Shown: positions 7,605 to 14,956 of the stretch, piece by piece
Position numbering within the stretch: position 1 is the first letter of the stretch
Layout: each line of letters starts with the position of its first letter
DNA from: Candidatus Avipropionibacterium avicola
GTDB taxonomy: Bacteria > Actinomycetota > Actinomycetes > Propionibacteriales > Propionibacteriaceae
Direction of reading: 5' to 3'
NCBI GenBank assembly: GCA_018715445.1
Contig: DVLP01000088.1
Coordinates: 1-16,656, forward strand
DNA length: 16,656 nt
Notes under the pieces: model-generated
What the model was told of the DNA's origin: nothing
The model's input: the letters and a program-made list of their open reading frames with translations, nothing else
Databases searched by the model: none
Program-made: the position numbers and the translations under genes

Positions 7605-7962
7605 CCGAGCGAGCACGACGGGCCATCCGGCGCAGCAGGAGTCCCACCAGGACACCGATCCCGATGCCGAGCAGGTCGGCCAGCAGGTCGAGTGGATCCC
7701 CTGAGCGTTGGGGCAGGAAGCGCCACTGCACGAGTTCACTGGCCACGGCCTGCACCACGGCCAGGCCGCACACCCAGCCGATCGACACCCGGGCACCGAC
7801 GAAGAGCGCCACCGGTACGGCGAAACCGCCCAGATGGGCGATCTTGTCGATCGGCAGCGTCGAGTCGGACGGGGGACCGGGCGGACCGTACAGGCCGTAG
7901 CACTGGACGATGAACGCCGCGATGCCGAGTGCAAGCAAGGTCCAACGCCACCACCGATGCAT
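7570..7962 (-). CDS. VanZ-like small membrane protein
   Basis: 130 aa from the ATG at 7962 (MHRWWRWTLLALGIAAF...); a GTG at 8004 would add 14 residues. Neither start has a strong ribosome site. The protein has about four membrane segments. VanZ-family marks are the IDKIAHLGGFAVPVALFVG segment and the DPLDLLADLLGIGIGVLVG segment with its conserved acidic residue between helices. VanZ-like proteins are widespread. One member gives low-level teicoplanin resistance in enterococci, but most are uncharacterised and no resistance role should be assumed here. It overlaps the opposing regulator gene by 35 bp at the 3' end and is divergent from the ABC transporter genes, with a 56-nt spacer. Confidence 0.8.
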   Translation of the reverse strand: MHRWWRWTLLALGIAAFIVQCYGLYGPPGPPSDSTLPIDKIAHLGGFAVPVALFVGARVSIGWVCGLAVVQAVASELVQWRFLPQRSGDPLDLLADLLGIGIGVLVGLLLRRMARRARSVSDPAPDRSTP

Positions 7963-8005
7963 GGGCCGATGGTAGGGGAGCCGAGCACAGGTCAGTCGCG
8001 CCACA

Positions 8006-8021
8006 TAGATTGGTGGGCATG
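8006..8021 (+). promoter_or_regulatory. -10 box for a probable leaderless start of the ABC ATPase
   Basis: TAGATT at 8006-8011 (TANNNT) is followed by exactly 7 nt and then the ATG at 8019. Transcription would begin at or next to the A of the start codon. The sequence before this ATG has only a poor ribosome site (GGTGGG, 1 nt away), which fits leaderless translation, common in actinobacteria. No good -35 box is visible. Confidence 0.5.
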
Positions 8022-8798
8022 GAATCGGCCCTGACGCTCAATGCCCTCACCAAACGATTCGGCACCAAGGTCGCGGTCGACCAGTTGAGTCTCCAGGTGC
8101 CGGCGGGCTCGATGTTCGGTCTGGTCGGTCCGAACGGCGCGGGCAAGACCACCACCTTGTCGATGGCCACCGGTTTGCTGCGTCCCGATGCCGGACAGGC
8201 CGTCGTGCTGGGCCACGACGTGTGGGCCGACCCACCACGGGCCAAGGCCGCAATGGGAGTGCTGCCCGACGGCCTGCGCCTGTTCGACCGGCTCAGCGGA
8301 CGGGAGCTGATCACCTATTCGGGTCGGCTTCGCAGGGTCCCGGAGGAGCAGATCCAGCAACGGTGCGCCGCGCTGCTCGACGCCCTCGGCCTGACCGAGG
8401 ACGCCGACACCCTGGTCGTGGACTACTCGGCCGGCATGACGAAGAAGATCGCGCTGGCCTGTGCCCTGGTGCACGGGCCACGGCTGCTGGTCCTCGACGA
8501 GCCGTTCGAAGCGGTCGATCCGGTCTCGGGCGATCGGATCCGCACGATCCTGCGCAACTTCGTCGCCTCCTCGGGGACGGTGATCTTCTCCTCCCACGTC
8601 ATGGAGCTGGTGGAGAACCTCTGCGACCGGGTGGCCGTGATCGGCGACGGCCACCTGTTGGCCAACGGCACCCTTGAAGAGGTCCGTGCCGGTGCCAGCC
8701 TGCAGGAGCGGTTCCTGCAGTTGGTCGGCGGTGATGCCGGCTCGGCCGACCTCTCCTGGCTGACCGGCCCGGCCGGCGACCAGAGGTCCGAGGCATGA
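8019..8798 (+). CDS. ABC transporter ATP-binding protein
   Basis: 259 aa, starting at the probable leaderless ATG. Single nucleotide-binding domain: Walker A GPNGAGKT (37-44), a Q-loop region replaced by MGVLPDGLRLFDRLSG, signature YSAGMTKKIALA (from 136) in place of canonical LSGGQ, Walker B LLVLDEPFEAVDP, and H-loop SSHVMELVE. The altered signature occurs in a subset of bacterial exporters of the CcmA/Gld type, so it is not evidence of inactivity. The C-terminal ~35 residues are a short tail. The stop overlaps the next gene's ATG (ATGA), coupling it to the membrane subunit. The pair is most likely an exporter because no solute-binding protein is encoded nearby. Substrate unknown. Confidence 0.93.
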   Translation: MESALTLNALTKRFGTKVAVDQLSLQVPAGSMFGLVGPNGAGKTTTLSMATGLLRPDAGQAVVLGHDVWADPPRAKAAMGVLPDGLRLFDRLSGRELITYSGRLRRVPEEQIQQRCAALLDALGLTEDADTLVVDYSAGMTKKIALACALVHGPRLLVLDEPFEAVDPVSGDRIRTILRNFVASSGTVIFSSHVMELVENLCDRVAVIGDGHLLANGTLEEVRAGASLQERFLQLVGGDAGSADLSWLTGPAGDQRSEA

Positions 8799-10375
8799 TC
8801 GGGGTCCTGGTCCGGCTGAAGCTCACCCTGCTGCGCAACGGACTGCGACGCAGCCCGTGGCAGGTCGTCGGCCTGGTCTTCGCCCTGCTGTACGGGCTGG
8901 GCGTGGTGGGGTCCGGGGTGATCGGCCTGGTCGCCCTGCGGTTTGCGCCGACCGAGATCATCGACGTGGTGACGGTGGCGGTGTTCACCGTGGTGACGAT
9001 CGGCTGGGTCGTGCTGCCGATGTTCGCCTACGGGGCCGACAACACCGTCGATCCGACACGGTTTGCGCTGTACGGCGTCCGTCCCGGGGCCCTGCTCCCC
9101 GGCCTGTGGTTGGCCGGACTCATCGGGGTGCCGGGCGCGGCAACCCTGCTGGTGAGCCTGGCCCTGGTCGGCAGCTGGTCGGTCGGTGTCCTCCCGGCAC
9201 TTGCGGCCCTGCTGACCGCGGTGGTCGGGACGGCGCTGTGTGTGCTGTGGTCGCGCACCGTCCTGACCTGGGCGGGCGCGATCCTGCGACGGCGCCGCGC
9301 TCGCGACTTCGCGATCGTGGCGCTGATGCTGTTGATCTTCGGCGGAAGCCTTGCCCTGCAAGGGGTGTCGAGGATCGGGACGCTGTCGTCCGAGGTGTTG
9401 CTCGAGATCGGGCAACGCGTCGCGGGCGTGCTGGGCTGGACCCCACCCGGTTGGATCTGGGGGCTGCCGGGAGCGGTGGCCCGGGGCGCCTGGGCCGAGG
9501 CCGGGCTGCGCATCGTGTTGACCGCAGCGCTCACCGTGGCCCTGGTGCTGGCCTGGCGGGCACGACTGGCGACCGAGCTCACCACCAGCCCCGATGCGGG
9601 CGAACAGGCCGGCAGCGTGCACAGCTCAAGTTGGGTGGACCGACTCGTCCCGGCGACACCGGCCGGTGCCGTCGCCATCCGCGGCTTTCGCTACTGGCGC
9701 AGGGATCCTCGCTACCAGATCGGACTGGTCTCGATCGTCGTGCTGCCGATCTTCCTGGTCGTGGTGGCACTGATCAACGACCAGGGGCTCGGCCTGGCGG
9801 CCTGGGCGCCGGTGCTGATCGCTGCGGTCGGTGGCCTGACGATCGTCTCCGACACGGCCTACGACAACTCGGCCTTCGGCGCCCATCTGCTGGCCGGGTT
9901 GTCCGGTCGCGACGATCGTTGGGGCCGCGCCCTGTCCTACCTGTGGATCCTCTCGCCGATGCTGCTGATCGCCGCGGTCCTGGGAGCCGCCCTGACCGGT
10001 CAGTGGGACACCCTGCCCGCGATCCTGGGGCTGTCGGTGTGCCTCTTGCTGGTCGGCTTCGGAGCCGGACTCGCGGTCGGCGCCTACTTCCCGGGCCGAG
10101 TGGCGGCTCCGGGGGCGAGCCCGTTCGCCGGCAGCAGTGGTAGCAACCTGCAGTCGATGATCGGCGCCGGCCTGGTGATGGCGGTGACCGTCGGCGCCAG
10201 CATCCCGACCGCGGTGCTGGTGATCGTCTCGCTGCTCGGGCCGAGCTGGTGGGGATGGATCGCGCTCCCGGTCGGGGTGGCCAGCGGCGTGGTGGCCCTG
10301 CGCCTGGGCGTCCGCATCGGCGGGGATCGGATCGACCGTCGTGGACCGGAGCTGTTGGCGACCCTGACGACATGA
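8795..10375 (+). CDS. ABC transporter membrane subunit, large permease
   Basis: 526 aa with about a dozen hydrophobic segments spread along its length, for example residues ~22-50, ~58-78, ~85-115, two pairs near 150 and 180, and a run of five or six after residue ~300. A charged cytoplasmic stretch lies around 170-175 (RRRRARDF), and another near 275-305 precedes the second half. There is no ATPase motif and no signal peptide. It starts at the ATGA overlap with the ATPase gene, so the two are made together as an exporter. Such long two-half permeases are common in actinobacteria and mostly unstudied. A copy of the dispersed 25-bp repeat begins at the base after its stop codon. No specific substrate can be given. 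Confidence 0.9.
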   Translation: MIGVLVRLKLTLLRNGLRRSPWQVVGLVFALLYGLGVVGSGVIGLVALRFAPTEIIDVVTVAVFTVVTIGWVVLPMFAYGADNTVDPTRFALYGVRPGALLPGLWLAGLIGVPGAATLLVSLALVGSWSVGVLPALAALLTAVVGTALCVLWSRTVLTWAGAILRRRRARDFAIVALMLLIFGGSLALQGVSRIGTLSSEVLLEIGQRVAGVLGWTPPGWIWGLPGAVARGAWAEAGLRIVLTAALTVALVLAWRARLATELTTSPDAGEQAGSVHSSSWVDRLVPATPAGAVAIRGFRYWRRDPRYQIGLVSIVVLPIFLVVVALINDQGLGLAAWAPVLIAAVGGLTIVSDTAYDNSAFGAHLLAGLSGRDDRWGRALSYLWILSPMLLIAAVLGAALTGQWDTLPAILGLSVCLLLVGFGAGLAVGAYFPGRVAAPGASPFAGSSGSNLQSMIGAGLVMAVTVGASIPTAVLVIVSLLGPSWWGWIALPVGVASGVVALRLGVRIGGDRIDRRGPELLATLTT

Positions 10376-10400
10376 CCCCTCGACGAGCTCGGGGGGCGTG
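10376..10400 (+). repeat. Dispersed 25-bp repeat, copy 1
   Basis: Core CCCCTCGACGAGCTCGGGG followed by GGCGTG, beginning directly after the permease stop codon and ending 80 bp before thrS. It matches copy 2 (12534-12558) at 24 of 25 positions. The core has CCCC/GGGG ends and a palindromic CGAGCTCG, so it can fold imperfectly; there is no T run, so a terminator role is weak. Confidence 0.75.
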
Positions 10401-10480
10401 AAGGGTGGCAGAATGGCCCGGGTCATTCAGAACAACCGGCCTGCACCCGTACAGCGGGCCCGAACCACAGGAGAGGCCCC

Positions 10481-12511
10481 GTGCCTGAGATCACCATCGT
10501 CCGAGCCGTCGACGCCCTCGAGGACCAGAGCCCCGAGGTGACCCGCGAGACCCGGACGGTGAGCGAGGGGACCACCGGGCTGGACCTTTTCGGTGACGAC
10601 CGCACGGTCGTGGCGGTCCGTGTCAACGGTGAGACCCGTGACCTGCATCTCGAGGTCGAGGACGGCGCTGAGCTCGAGCCGGTGCTGGTGACCTCCGAGG
10701 AGGGCCTGTCGATCCTGCGCCACTCGTGCGCCCACGTGTTGGCCCAGGCGGTCCAGAACGCCCATGACGACGCCAAGCTCGGCATCGGCCCGCCGATCAC
10801 CGACGGCTTCTACTACGACTTCGACGTCGAGGAGCCGTTCACCCCCGAGGACCTCAAGGCCCTCGAGAAGGGGATGCAGCGGATCATCAAGGAGCGCCAG
10901 CGCTTCGTCCGCCGCGCGGTCAGCGACGAGCAGGCCCGCGAGGAACTGGCCTCGGAGCCGTACAAGATCGAGCTCATCGGGCTGAAGGGCGGCAGCAGCG
11001 ACGACGACGGCAGCAGTGTCGAGGTCGGCGCCGGCGAGCTGACCATCTATGACAACGTCGGCCGCAAGGGTGACGTGGCCTGGTTCGACCTGTGCCGTGG
11101 ACCGCACGTGCCCCACACCGGCTACATCCAGGCGTTCTCGCTGATGCGCTCGGCGGCGGCCTACTGGCGCGGCAACGAGAAGAACAAGCAGCTGCAGCGG
11201 ATCTACGGCACGGCCTGGCCGACCAAGGACGAGCTGAAGGCGTACCTCCATCGCCTCGCCGAGGCCGCCAAGCGTGACCACCGCAAGCTCGGCAACGAGC
11301 TCGACCTGTTCTCCTTCCCCGACGAGATCGGGTCCGGTCTGCCGGTGTTCCATCCCAAGGGCGCCATGGTCAAGATGGAGATGGAGAACTACTCCCGCCA
11401 GCGTCACGTCCAGGCCGGGTACGACTTCGTCTCCACCCCGCACATCACCAAGGCCCAGCTGTTCGAGACCTCCAAGCACCTGGAGTGGTACGCCGACGGC
11501 ATGTACCCGCCGATGCACCTGGACGAGGTCCGCGACAGCGCCGGCGAGGTCACCAAACCCGGCCAGGACTACTACCTGAAGCCGATGAACTGCCCGATGC
11601 ACAACTTGGTCTACCGCTCGCGCGGTCGCTCGTACCGTGAGCTGCCGCTGCGACTGTTCGAGTTCGGCAGCGTCTACCGCTACGAGAAGTCCGGCGTGGT
11701 CCACGGTCTCACCCGTGCCCGGGGCTTCGCCCAGGACGATGCGCACATCTACACCACCAAGGAGCAGATGCGCGAGGAGCTCGCGAGCCTGCTGACCTTC
11801 GTGCTGCAGCTGCTGGCCGACTACGGCCTGGATGACTTCTACCTGGAGCTGTCGACCCGTGACCCCGAGAAGTCGGTCGGCGACGACCAGACCTGGGAGG
11901 AGGCCACGGCGGTGCTGGCCGAGGTCGCCGAGGCGTCCGGGCTGGATCTGGTGCCCGATCCGGGGGGTGCGGCCTTCTACGGCCCCAAGATCAGCGTCCA
12001 GGCCAAGGATGCGATCGGTCGCACCTGGCAGCTGTCGACCATCCAGCTCGACTTCTTCGAGCCGGAGCTGTTCGAGCTGGAGTACACCGCAGCCGACGGC
12101 TCCCGCCAGCGGCCGGTGATGATCCACCGCGCCCTGTTCGGCTCGATCGAGCGGTTCCTCGGCGTGCTCACCGAGCACTACGCCGGCGCCTTCCCGCCCT
12201 GGCTGGCCCCCGTGCAGGTCGTGGGCGTCCCCGTGGCGGAGGAGTTCAACGCCTATCTCGGTGAGATCGCAGGGCGACTGCGCGCCGACGGCGTACGGGT
12301 GGAGGTCGACACCTCCGACGACCGGATGCCGAAGAAGATCCGCAACGCCTCGAAGTCCAAGGTGCCGTTCACCCTGATCGCCGGCGGCGAGGACCGCGAC
12401 GCCGGTGCAGTCTCGTTCCGCTACCGCGACGGCACCCAGAAGAACGGTGTGCCGGTCGACGAGGCGATCGCCGAGATCACTGCGGCGATCCGCGATCGGG
12501 TGCAGGTCTGA
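10481..12511 (+). CDS. thrS: Threonyl-tRNA synthetase
   Basis: 676 aa, GTG start with AGGAG 7 nt upstream. Charges tRNA-Thr in the cytoplasm. Order: a TGS domain (~20-70); the N2 editing domain with HSCAH (His81, His85) and DLCRGPH, the HxxxH and CxxxH zinc-like sites that remove mis-attached serine; the class II catalytic core with [24 protein letters not shown] and the C-terminal motif [14 protein letters not shown]; then an anticodon-binding domain (~580-676). Zinc ligands that select threonine are present: Cys371, His422, His549. Nothing is missing and the length is normal, though an ~18-residue acidic tract ([10 protein letters not shown]) sits in the editing region. The 105-nt upstream gap shows no T-box-like leader. 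A weak stem (GGGCC/GGCCC) places the ribosome site in its loop. Confidence 0.98.
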   Translation: MPEITIVRAVDALEDQSPEVTRETRTVSEGTTGLDLFGDDRTVVAVRVNGETRDLHLEVEDGAELEPVLVTSEEGLSILRHSCAHVLAQAVQNAHDDAKLGIGPPITDGFYYDFDVEEPFTPEDLKALEKGMQRIIKERQRFVRRAVSDEQAREELASEPYKIELIGLKGGSSDDDGSSVEVGAGELTIYDNVGRKGDVAWFDLCRGPHVPHTGYIQAFSLMRSAAAYWRGNEKNKQLQRIYGTAWPTKDELKAYLHRLAEAAKRDHRKLGNELDLFSFPDEIGSGLPVFHPKGAMVKMEMENYSRQRHVQAGYDFVSTPHITKAQLFETSKHLEWYADGMYPPMHLDEVRDSAGEVTKPGQDYYLKPMNCPMHNLVYRSRGRSYRELPLRLFEFGSVYRYEKSGVVHGLTRARGFAQDDAHIYTTKEQMREELASLLTFVLQLLADYGLDDFYLELSTRDPEKSVGDDQTWEEATAVLAEVAEASGLDLVPDPGGAAFYGPKISVQAKDAIGRTWQLSTIQLDFFEPELFELEYTAADGSRQRPVMIHRALFGSIERFLGVLTEHYAGAFPPWLAPVQVVGVPVAEEFNAYLGEIAGRLRADGVRVEVDTSDDRMPKKIRNASKSKVPFTLIAGGEDRDAGAVSFRYRDGTQKNGVPVDEAIAEITAAIRDRVQV

Positions 12512-12513
12512 GC

Positions 12514-13164
12514 ATGGGTGTCGGGTCGGTGGGCCCCTCGACGAGCTCGGGGGACGTGAGGGCGTCGGGTTCGGGGGGCGTGGGCCCCTCGACGGGCTCG
12601 GGGGTCGTGGAAGCTGGGGACGTGGAGGCGTCCTCGGACTTCGCCGGGATCCCGGATGCCTTCCAGCGGTTGTGGACACCGCACCGGATGGTCTACATCG
12701 ACGGTCAGGACAAGCCGGCCGACGCGACACCCCAGCAGTGCCCGTTCTGTCGGGCTCCGGAGCGCGATGACCGTGACGGCCTGGTCGTGCACCGTGGTGA
12801 GGCTGCGTACGTGGTGATGAACCTCTATCCGTACTCACCCGGGCATGTCATGGTCTGCCCGTACCGCCACGTCAGCGACTACACCGAGCTGACCGCAGAG
12901 GAGACCGTTGAGGTGGCGGAGCTGACCCAGCGCGCGATGACGGTGGTCCGTGCGGTCTCGGGGCCCGACGGGTTCAACCTCGGGATGAACCAGGGCGAGG
13001 TCGCCGGGGCCGGGATCCGGGCCCACCTGCACCAGCACGTCGTGCCGCGCTGGGCCGGCGACGCCAACTTCCTGCCGATCATCGCCGGCACCAAGGCCGT
13101 CCCGCAGCTGCTCGGCGACGGGCGTGACCTGCTGGCCGCCGAGTTCGCCCGCCAAGGCTCGTGA
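12514..13164 (+). CDS. HIT-family hydrolase / AP4A phosphorylase-like
   Basis: 216 aa if read from the ATG 2 nt after thrS. The core starts near residue 50 (FQRLWTPHRMVYI). Visible marks are CPFC at 76-79 (one half of a zinc site), NLYPYSPGHVMVCPYRHV, and the histidine triad AHLHQHVVPRW (His171, His173, His175). The sequence closely follows M. tuberculosis Rv2613c, described as an AP4A phosphorylase/ATP adenylyltransferase, which is also next to thrS. The first ~35 residues (repeated GPSTSSG/GPSTGSG) are encoded by two copies of a dispersed DNA repeat and have no role that I recognise. GTG codons at 12607 or 12622 (GGAAG 8 nt upstream of the latter) could be the real start. Likely cotranscribed with thrS and pgsA. 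Confidence 0.88.
   Translation: MGVGSVGPSTSSGDVRASGSGGVGPSTGSGVVEAGDVEASSDFAGIPDAFQRLWTPHRMVYIDGQDKPADATPQQCPFCRAPERDDRDGLVVHRGEAAYVVMNLYPYSPGHVMVCPYRHVSDYTELTAEETVEVAELTQRAMTVVRAVSGPDGFNLGMNQGEVAGAGIRAHLHQHVVPRWAGDANFLPIIAGTKAVPQLLGDGRDLLAAEFARQGS
12534..12558 (+). repeat. Dispersed 25-bp repeat, copy 2
   Basis: Core CCCCTCGACGAGCTCGGGG followed by GACGTG; 24 of 25 bases match copy 1, 2.1 kb upstream. It lies in frame in the 5' end of the HIT gene and encodes PSTSSGDV. Confidence 0.75.
12585..12609 (+). repeat. Dispersed 25-bp repeat, copy 3
   Basis: Core CCCCTCGACGGGCTCGGGG followed by GTCGTG, 51 bp (17 codons) after copy 2 and in the same frame, encoding PSTGSGVV. A right-half remnant (TCGGGGGGCGTG) sits between them at 12571-12582, so this is a small tandem array. 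Confidence 0.72.
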
Positions 13165-13171
13165 CGACGCC

Positions 13172-13798
13172 ATGGTCGAACGCCTGCGCGACGTCGTCGC
13201 CCGACTGCTGAGCCCGCCGGCCCGGCTGCTGATCCGGCTCGGCGTGTCGGCCGACGTGATCACCTGGATGGGCACGGTGCTGGTCGTCGGGGTGGCCGCG
13301 GTGTTCATCCCCCTGGGCTGGTTGTGGCAGGCCGCCCTGGTGCTGGCGGTGATCAGTTTTGCGGACATGTTGGACGGCCAGATCGCACGGCTGTCCGGCC
13401 ATTCGACACGGTGGGGTGCGTTCCTCGACTCCAGCCTGGACCGGATCGGCGACGGCGCGGTCTTCGGCGCCATCACGGTCTGGTTCGCCCTGGCGGGACA
13501 GCCGCTGCTGGCCGGACTCGCGGTGGCCGCGCTGGTGCTCGGACAGGTGACCTCGTACGTGAAGGCGCGGGCCGAGAGCCACGGCTGGACGGTGTCGGGG
13601 GGACTCGCCGCCCGGGCCGACCGGCTGGCGATCGCCTATCTGGGCCTGCTCGGACAGGGGCTCGGCCTCGGGTGGGCGCTCGGGGCGGCGATGGCGGTGC
13701 TGACCGTGCTCAGTGCCATCACCGTGGTGCAGCGTTTCGCGCAGGTGCACCGTCAGGCACGACATCCTCAGCCGGCCGACGACGAGCTTGTACGCTGA
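13172..13798 (+). CDS. pgsA: CDP-alcohol phosphatidyltransferase, phosphatidylinositol-phosphate synthase type
   Basis: 208 aa integral membrane enzyme with about six helices. The diagnostic CDP-binding motif DG-X2-AR-X8-G-X3-D-X3-D is complete: Asp65, Asp68, Asp86 and Asp90, one residue off the numbering in the Renibacterium enzyme. The later SYVKARAES segment matches inositol-phosphate-using members (M. tuberculosis PgsA1, Rv2612c). The predicted reaction joins CDP-diacylglycerol and inositol 1-phosphate to give phosphatidylinositol phosphate, precursor of the cell's inositol lipids. The start at 13172 is 7 nt after the HIT stop and lacks a good ribosome site, so translation is probably coupled; an upstream GTG at 13124 would overlap the HIT gene. 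Placement after thrS-HIT is the PgsA1 context, supporting the inositol assignment over glycerol phosphate. Confidence 0.9.
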   Translation: MVERLRDVVARLLSPPARLLIRLGVSADVITWMGTVLVVGVAAVFIPLGWLWQAALVLAVISFADMLDGQIARLSGHSTRWGAFLDSSLDRIGDGAVFGAITVWFALAGQPLLAGLAVAALVLGQVTSYVKARAESHGWTVSGGLAARADRLAIAYLGLLGQGLGLGWALGAAMAVLTVLSAITVVQRFAQVHRQARHPQPADDELVR

Positions 13799-13805
13799 TC
13801 TGGTG
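13791..13805 (+). promoter_or_regulatory. -10 box for a probable leaderless start of the first DUF881 gene
   Basis: TACGCT at 13791-13796 (TANNNT) lies in the last pgsA codons, followed by 6 nt and the GTG at 13803. There is no ribosome site before this GTG. The geometry matches the other candidate at 8006-8021. It would let the DUF881-Sbp-DUF881 set be transcribed apart from pgsA. No clear -35 box is seen. Confidence 0.45.
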
Positions 13806-14624
13806 CCCGATCGCCCTGACACTGATCCACCGCGGCTTCGACGACCCGTCGACGCCAGCATGGATCTGCTCAAACAGGTCATGGAGCATCCGATCGACCC
13901 CGACTACCGTACGGCGAGCGAGCAGGGCAAGCGCTCCACCCGACACAGACTCTGGCTGGCGGTGGCGCTGGTCGTCGTGGGCGCCCTGGTCGCCCTGTCC
14001 GCGATGCAGAACATGAGGACCGCTCCGCTGCGTTCGGCCGAGCGCGAGGAGCTGGTCGAGCGGGTGAACGAGATGGCCGCACGCCAGGACACGGCCCGGA
14101 CCTCGGTCAACCAACGTCAGGCCGAGCTGCGTCGGCTCCGGGCCGAGATCCTCGGCAGCGACGACGACGGCGAGCTGCGGGACCGACTGGAGCGACTCGA
14201 CCTCAACGCCGGCACCATCGCCGCGACCGGCCCCGGGCTGGTGATCACGGTCGACGACGCCCCGATCGACGACCCGAAGGGACGGATCGTCGACATCGAC
14301 CTGCAGCAGATGGTGAACGGGTTGTGGACCGCCGGCGCCGAGGCGATCGCGATCAATGGGCACCGGCTGTCGAGCCGCAGCGCGATCCGTGGCGCGGGAG
14401 CCGCGATCACGGTCAACTATCGTTCCCTCACCCGGCCGTACCGGATCGAGGTGATCGGTGACCCGGCCACCCTGCAGGCCCGGTACGCCGAGACCACCGG
14501 AGGCATCTGGTGGAACGGTCTGGTCCACAACTACGGGATCGGCCAGGACATCGTCGCCGCTGACGACCTCGTCCTGCCGGCCGACCCCGGTCTGACCTTG
14601 CGCCACGCACGAAAGGGGCGTTGA
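13803..14624 (+). CDS. DUF881 membrane-anchored protein, first copy
   Basis: 273 aa from the GTG 4 nt after pgsA. Layout: a ~48-residue cytoplasmic N-terminus (including DLLKQVMEHPIDPDYR), one membrane helix (~50-70), a charged coiled coil (~77-125, AEREELVERVNEM...), then the globular DUF881 domain with GPGLVITVDDAP, DIDLQQMVNGLWTAGAEAIAINGHRL and PYRIEVIGDPATL. The domain should face outside. It corresponds to M. tuberculosis Rv1823, of unknown function. It is the first of a three-gene set with Sbp and a second DUF881 protein, joined by one-base and 8-base overlaps. The single helix plus coiled coil recalls divisome- or wall-associated bitopic proteins, but that resemblance is only structural. 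Upstream in-frame codons within pgsA exist but are unlikely starts. Confidence 0.88.
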   Translation: MPDRPDTDPPRLRRPVDASMDLLKQVMEHPIDPDYRTASEQGKRSTRHRLWLAVALVVVGALVALSAMQNMRTAPLRSAEREELVERVNEMAARQDTARTSVNQRQAELRRLRAEILGSDDDGELRDRLERLDLNAGTIAATGPGLVITVDDAPIDDPKGRIVDIDLQQMVNGLWTAGAEAIAINGHRLSSRSAIRGAGAAITVNYRSLTRPYRIEVIGDPATLQARYAETTGGIWWNGLVHNYGIGQDIVAADDLVLPADPGLTLRHARKGR

Positions 14625-14956
14625 TGATCCCGGTGATCGGCCTGCTGGTGGGCATCGTGGCAGGCATCCTGCTCGAGCCCGGGCTGCCCGCCTTCCTCCA
14701 GCCGTACCTCCCGATTGCGATCGTGGCGGCCCTTGACGCGCTCTTCGGTGCGTTGCGGGCCCACCTGGACGGAGTGTTCAACGATCGCGTCTTCGTGGTG
14801 TCGTTCTTCTCCAATGTGTTGATCGCGGCGCTGATCGTCTTCGTCGGTGACCAGATCGGCGTCGGCTCGCAACTGTCGACCGGCGTCGTCGTGGTCCTCG
14901 GCATCCGGATCTTCACCAATGCGGCTGCGATCCGCCGGGCGGTGCTGCATGCCTGA
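14624..14956 (+). CDS. sbp: Small basic protein Sbp (DUF1290)
   Basis: 110 aa, nearly all membrane. The ATG shares its A with the preceding stop, and AAGGGG (14613-14618) is 5 nt upstream; a TTG one codon earlier is a poorer choice. Family marks are MIPVIGLLVGIVAG, IAIVAALDALFGALRAHLDG with a charged turn, FNDRVFVVSFFSNVLIAALIVFVGDQIGVG, and the ending VLGIRIFTNAAAIRRAVLHA. Three to four helices. Homologues are M. tuberculosis Rv1824 and Bacillus subtilis Sbp, which lies beside ftsA-ftsZ; no biochemical role is known. Enclosed between two DUF881 genes with overlapping ends, it most likely forms a membrane complex with them; this is inferred from conserved order. Confidence 0.92.
   Translation: MIPVIGLLVGIVAGILLEPGLPAFLQPYLPIAIVAALDALFGALRAHLDGVFNDRVFVVSFFSNVLIAALIVFVGDQIGVGSQLSTGVVVVLGIRIFTNAAAIRRAVLHA

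Noticed and set aside
7570..7962. Glycopeptide resistance gene on the basis of VanZ similarity
   Set aside because: VanZ-like proteins are widespread and mostly unrelated to resistance; no other van gene is present.
10376..10400. Repeat copy 1 as an intrinsic terminator for the ABC genes
   Set aside because: The stem is interrupted after CCCC/GGGG and no T run follows; its recurrence inside the HIT gene fits a dispersed repeat better.
10376..10480. T-box or other aminoacyl-tRNA-sensing leader before thrS
   Set aside because: The gap is only 105 nt, partly a dispersed repeat, and no T-box core sequence or terminator/antiterminator pair is visible.
12534..12609. CRISPR-like array
   Set aside because: Only two adjacent copies with a spacer that is itself a partial copy, in coding frame, and no cas gene.
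10427..12838. 803-codon minus-strand open frame across thrS
   Set aside because: thrS is complete with every catalytic and zinc residue; the antisense frame has no domain features.
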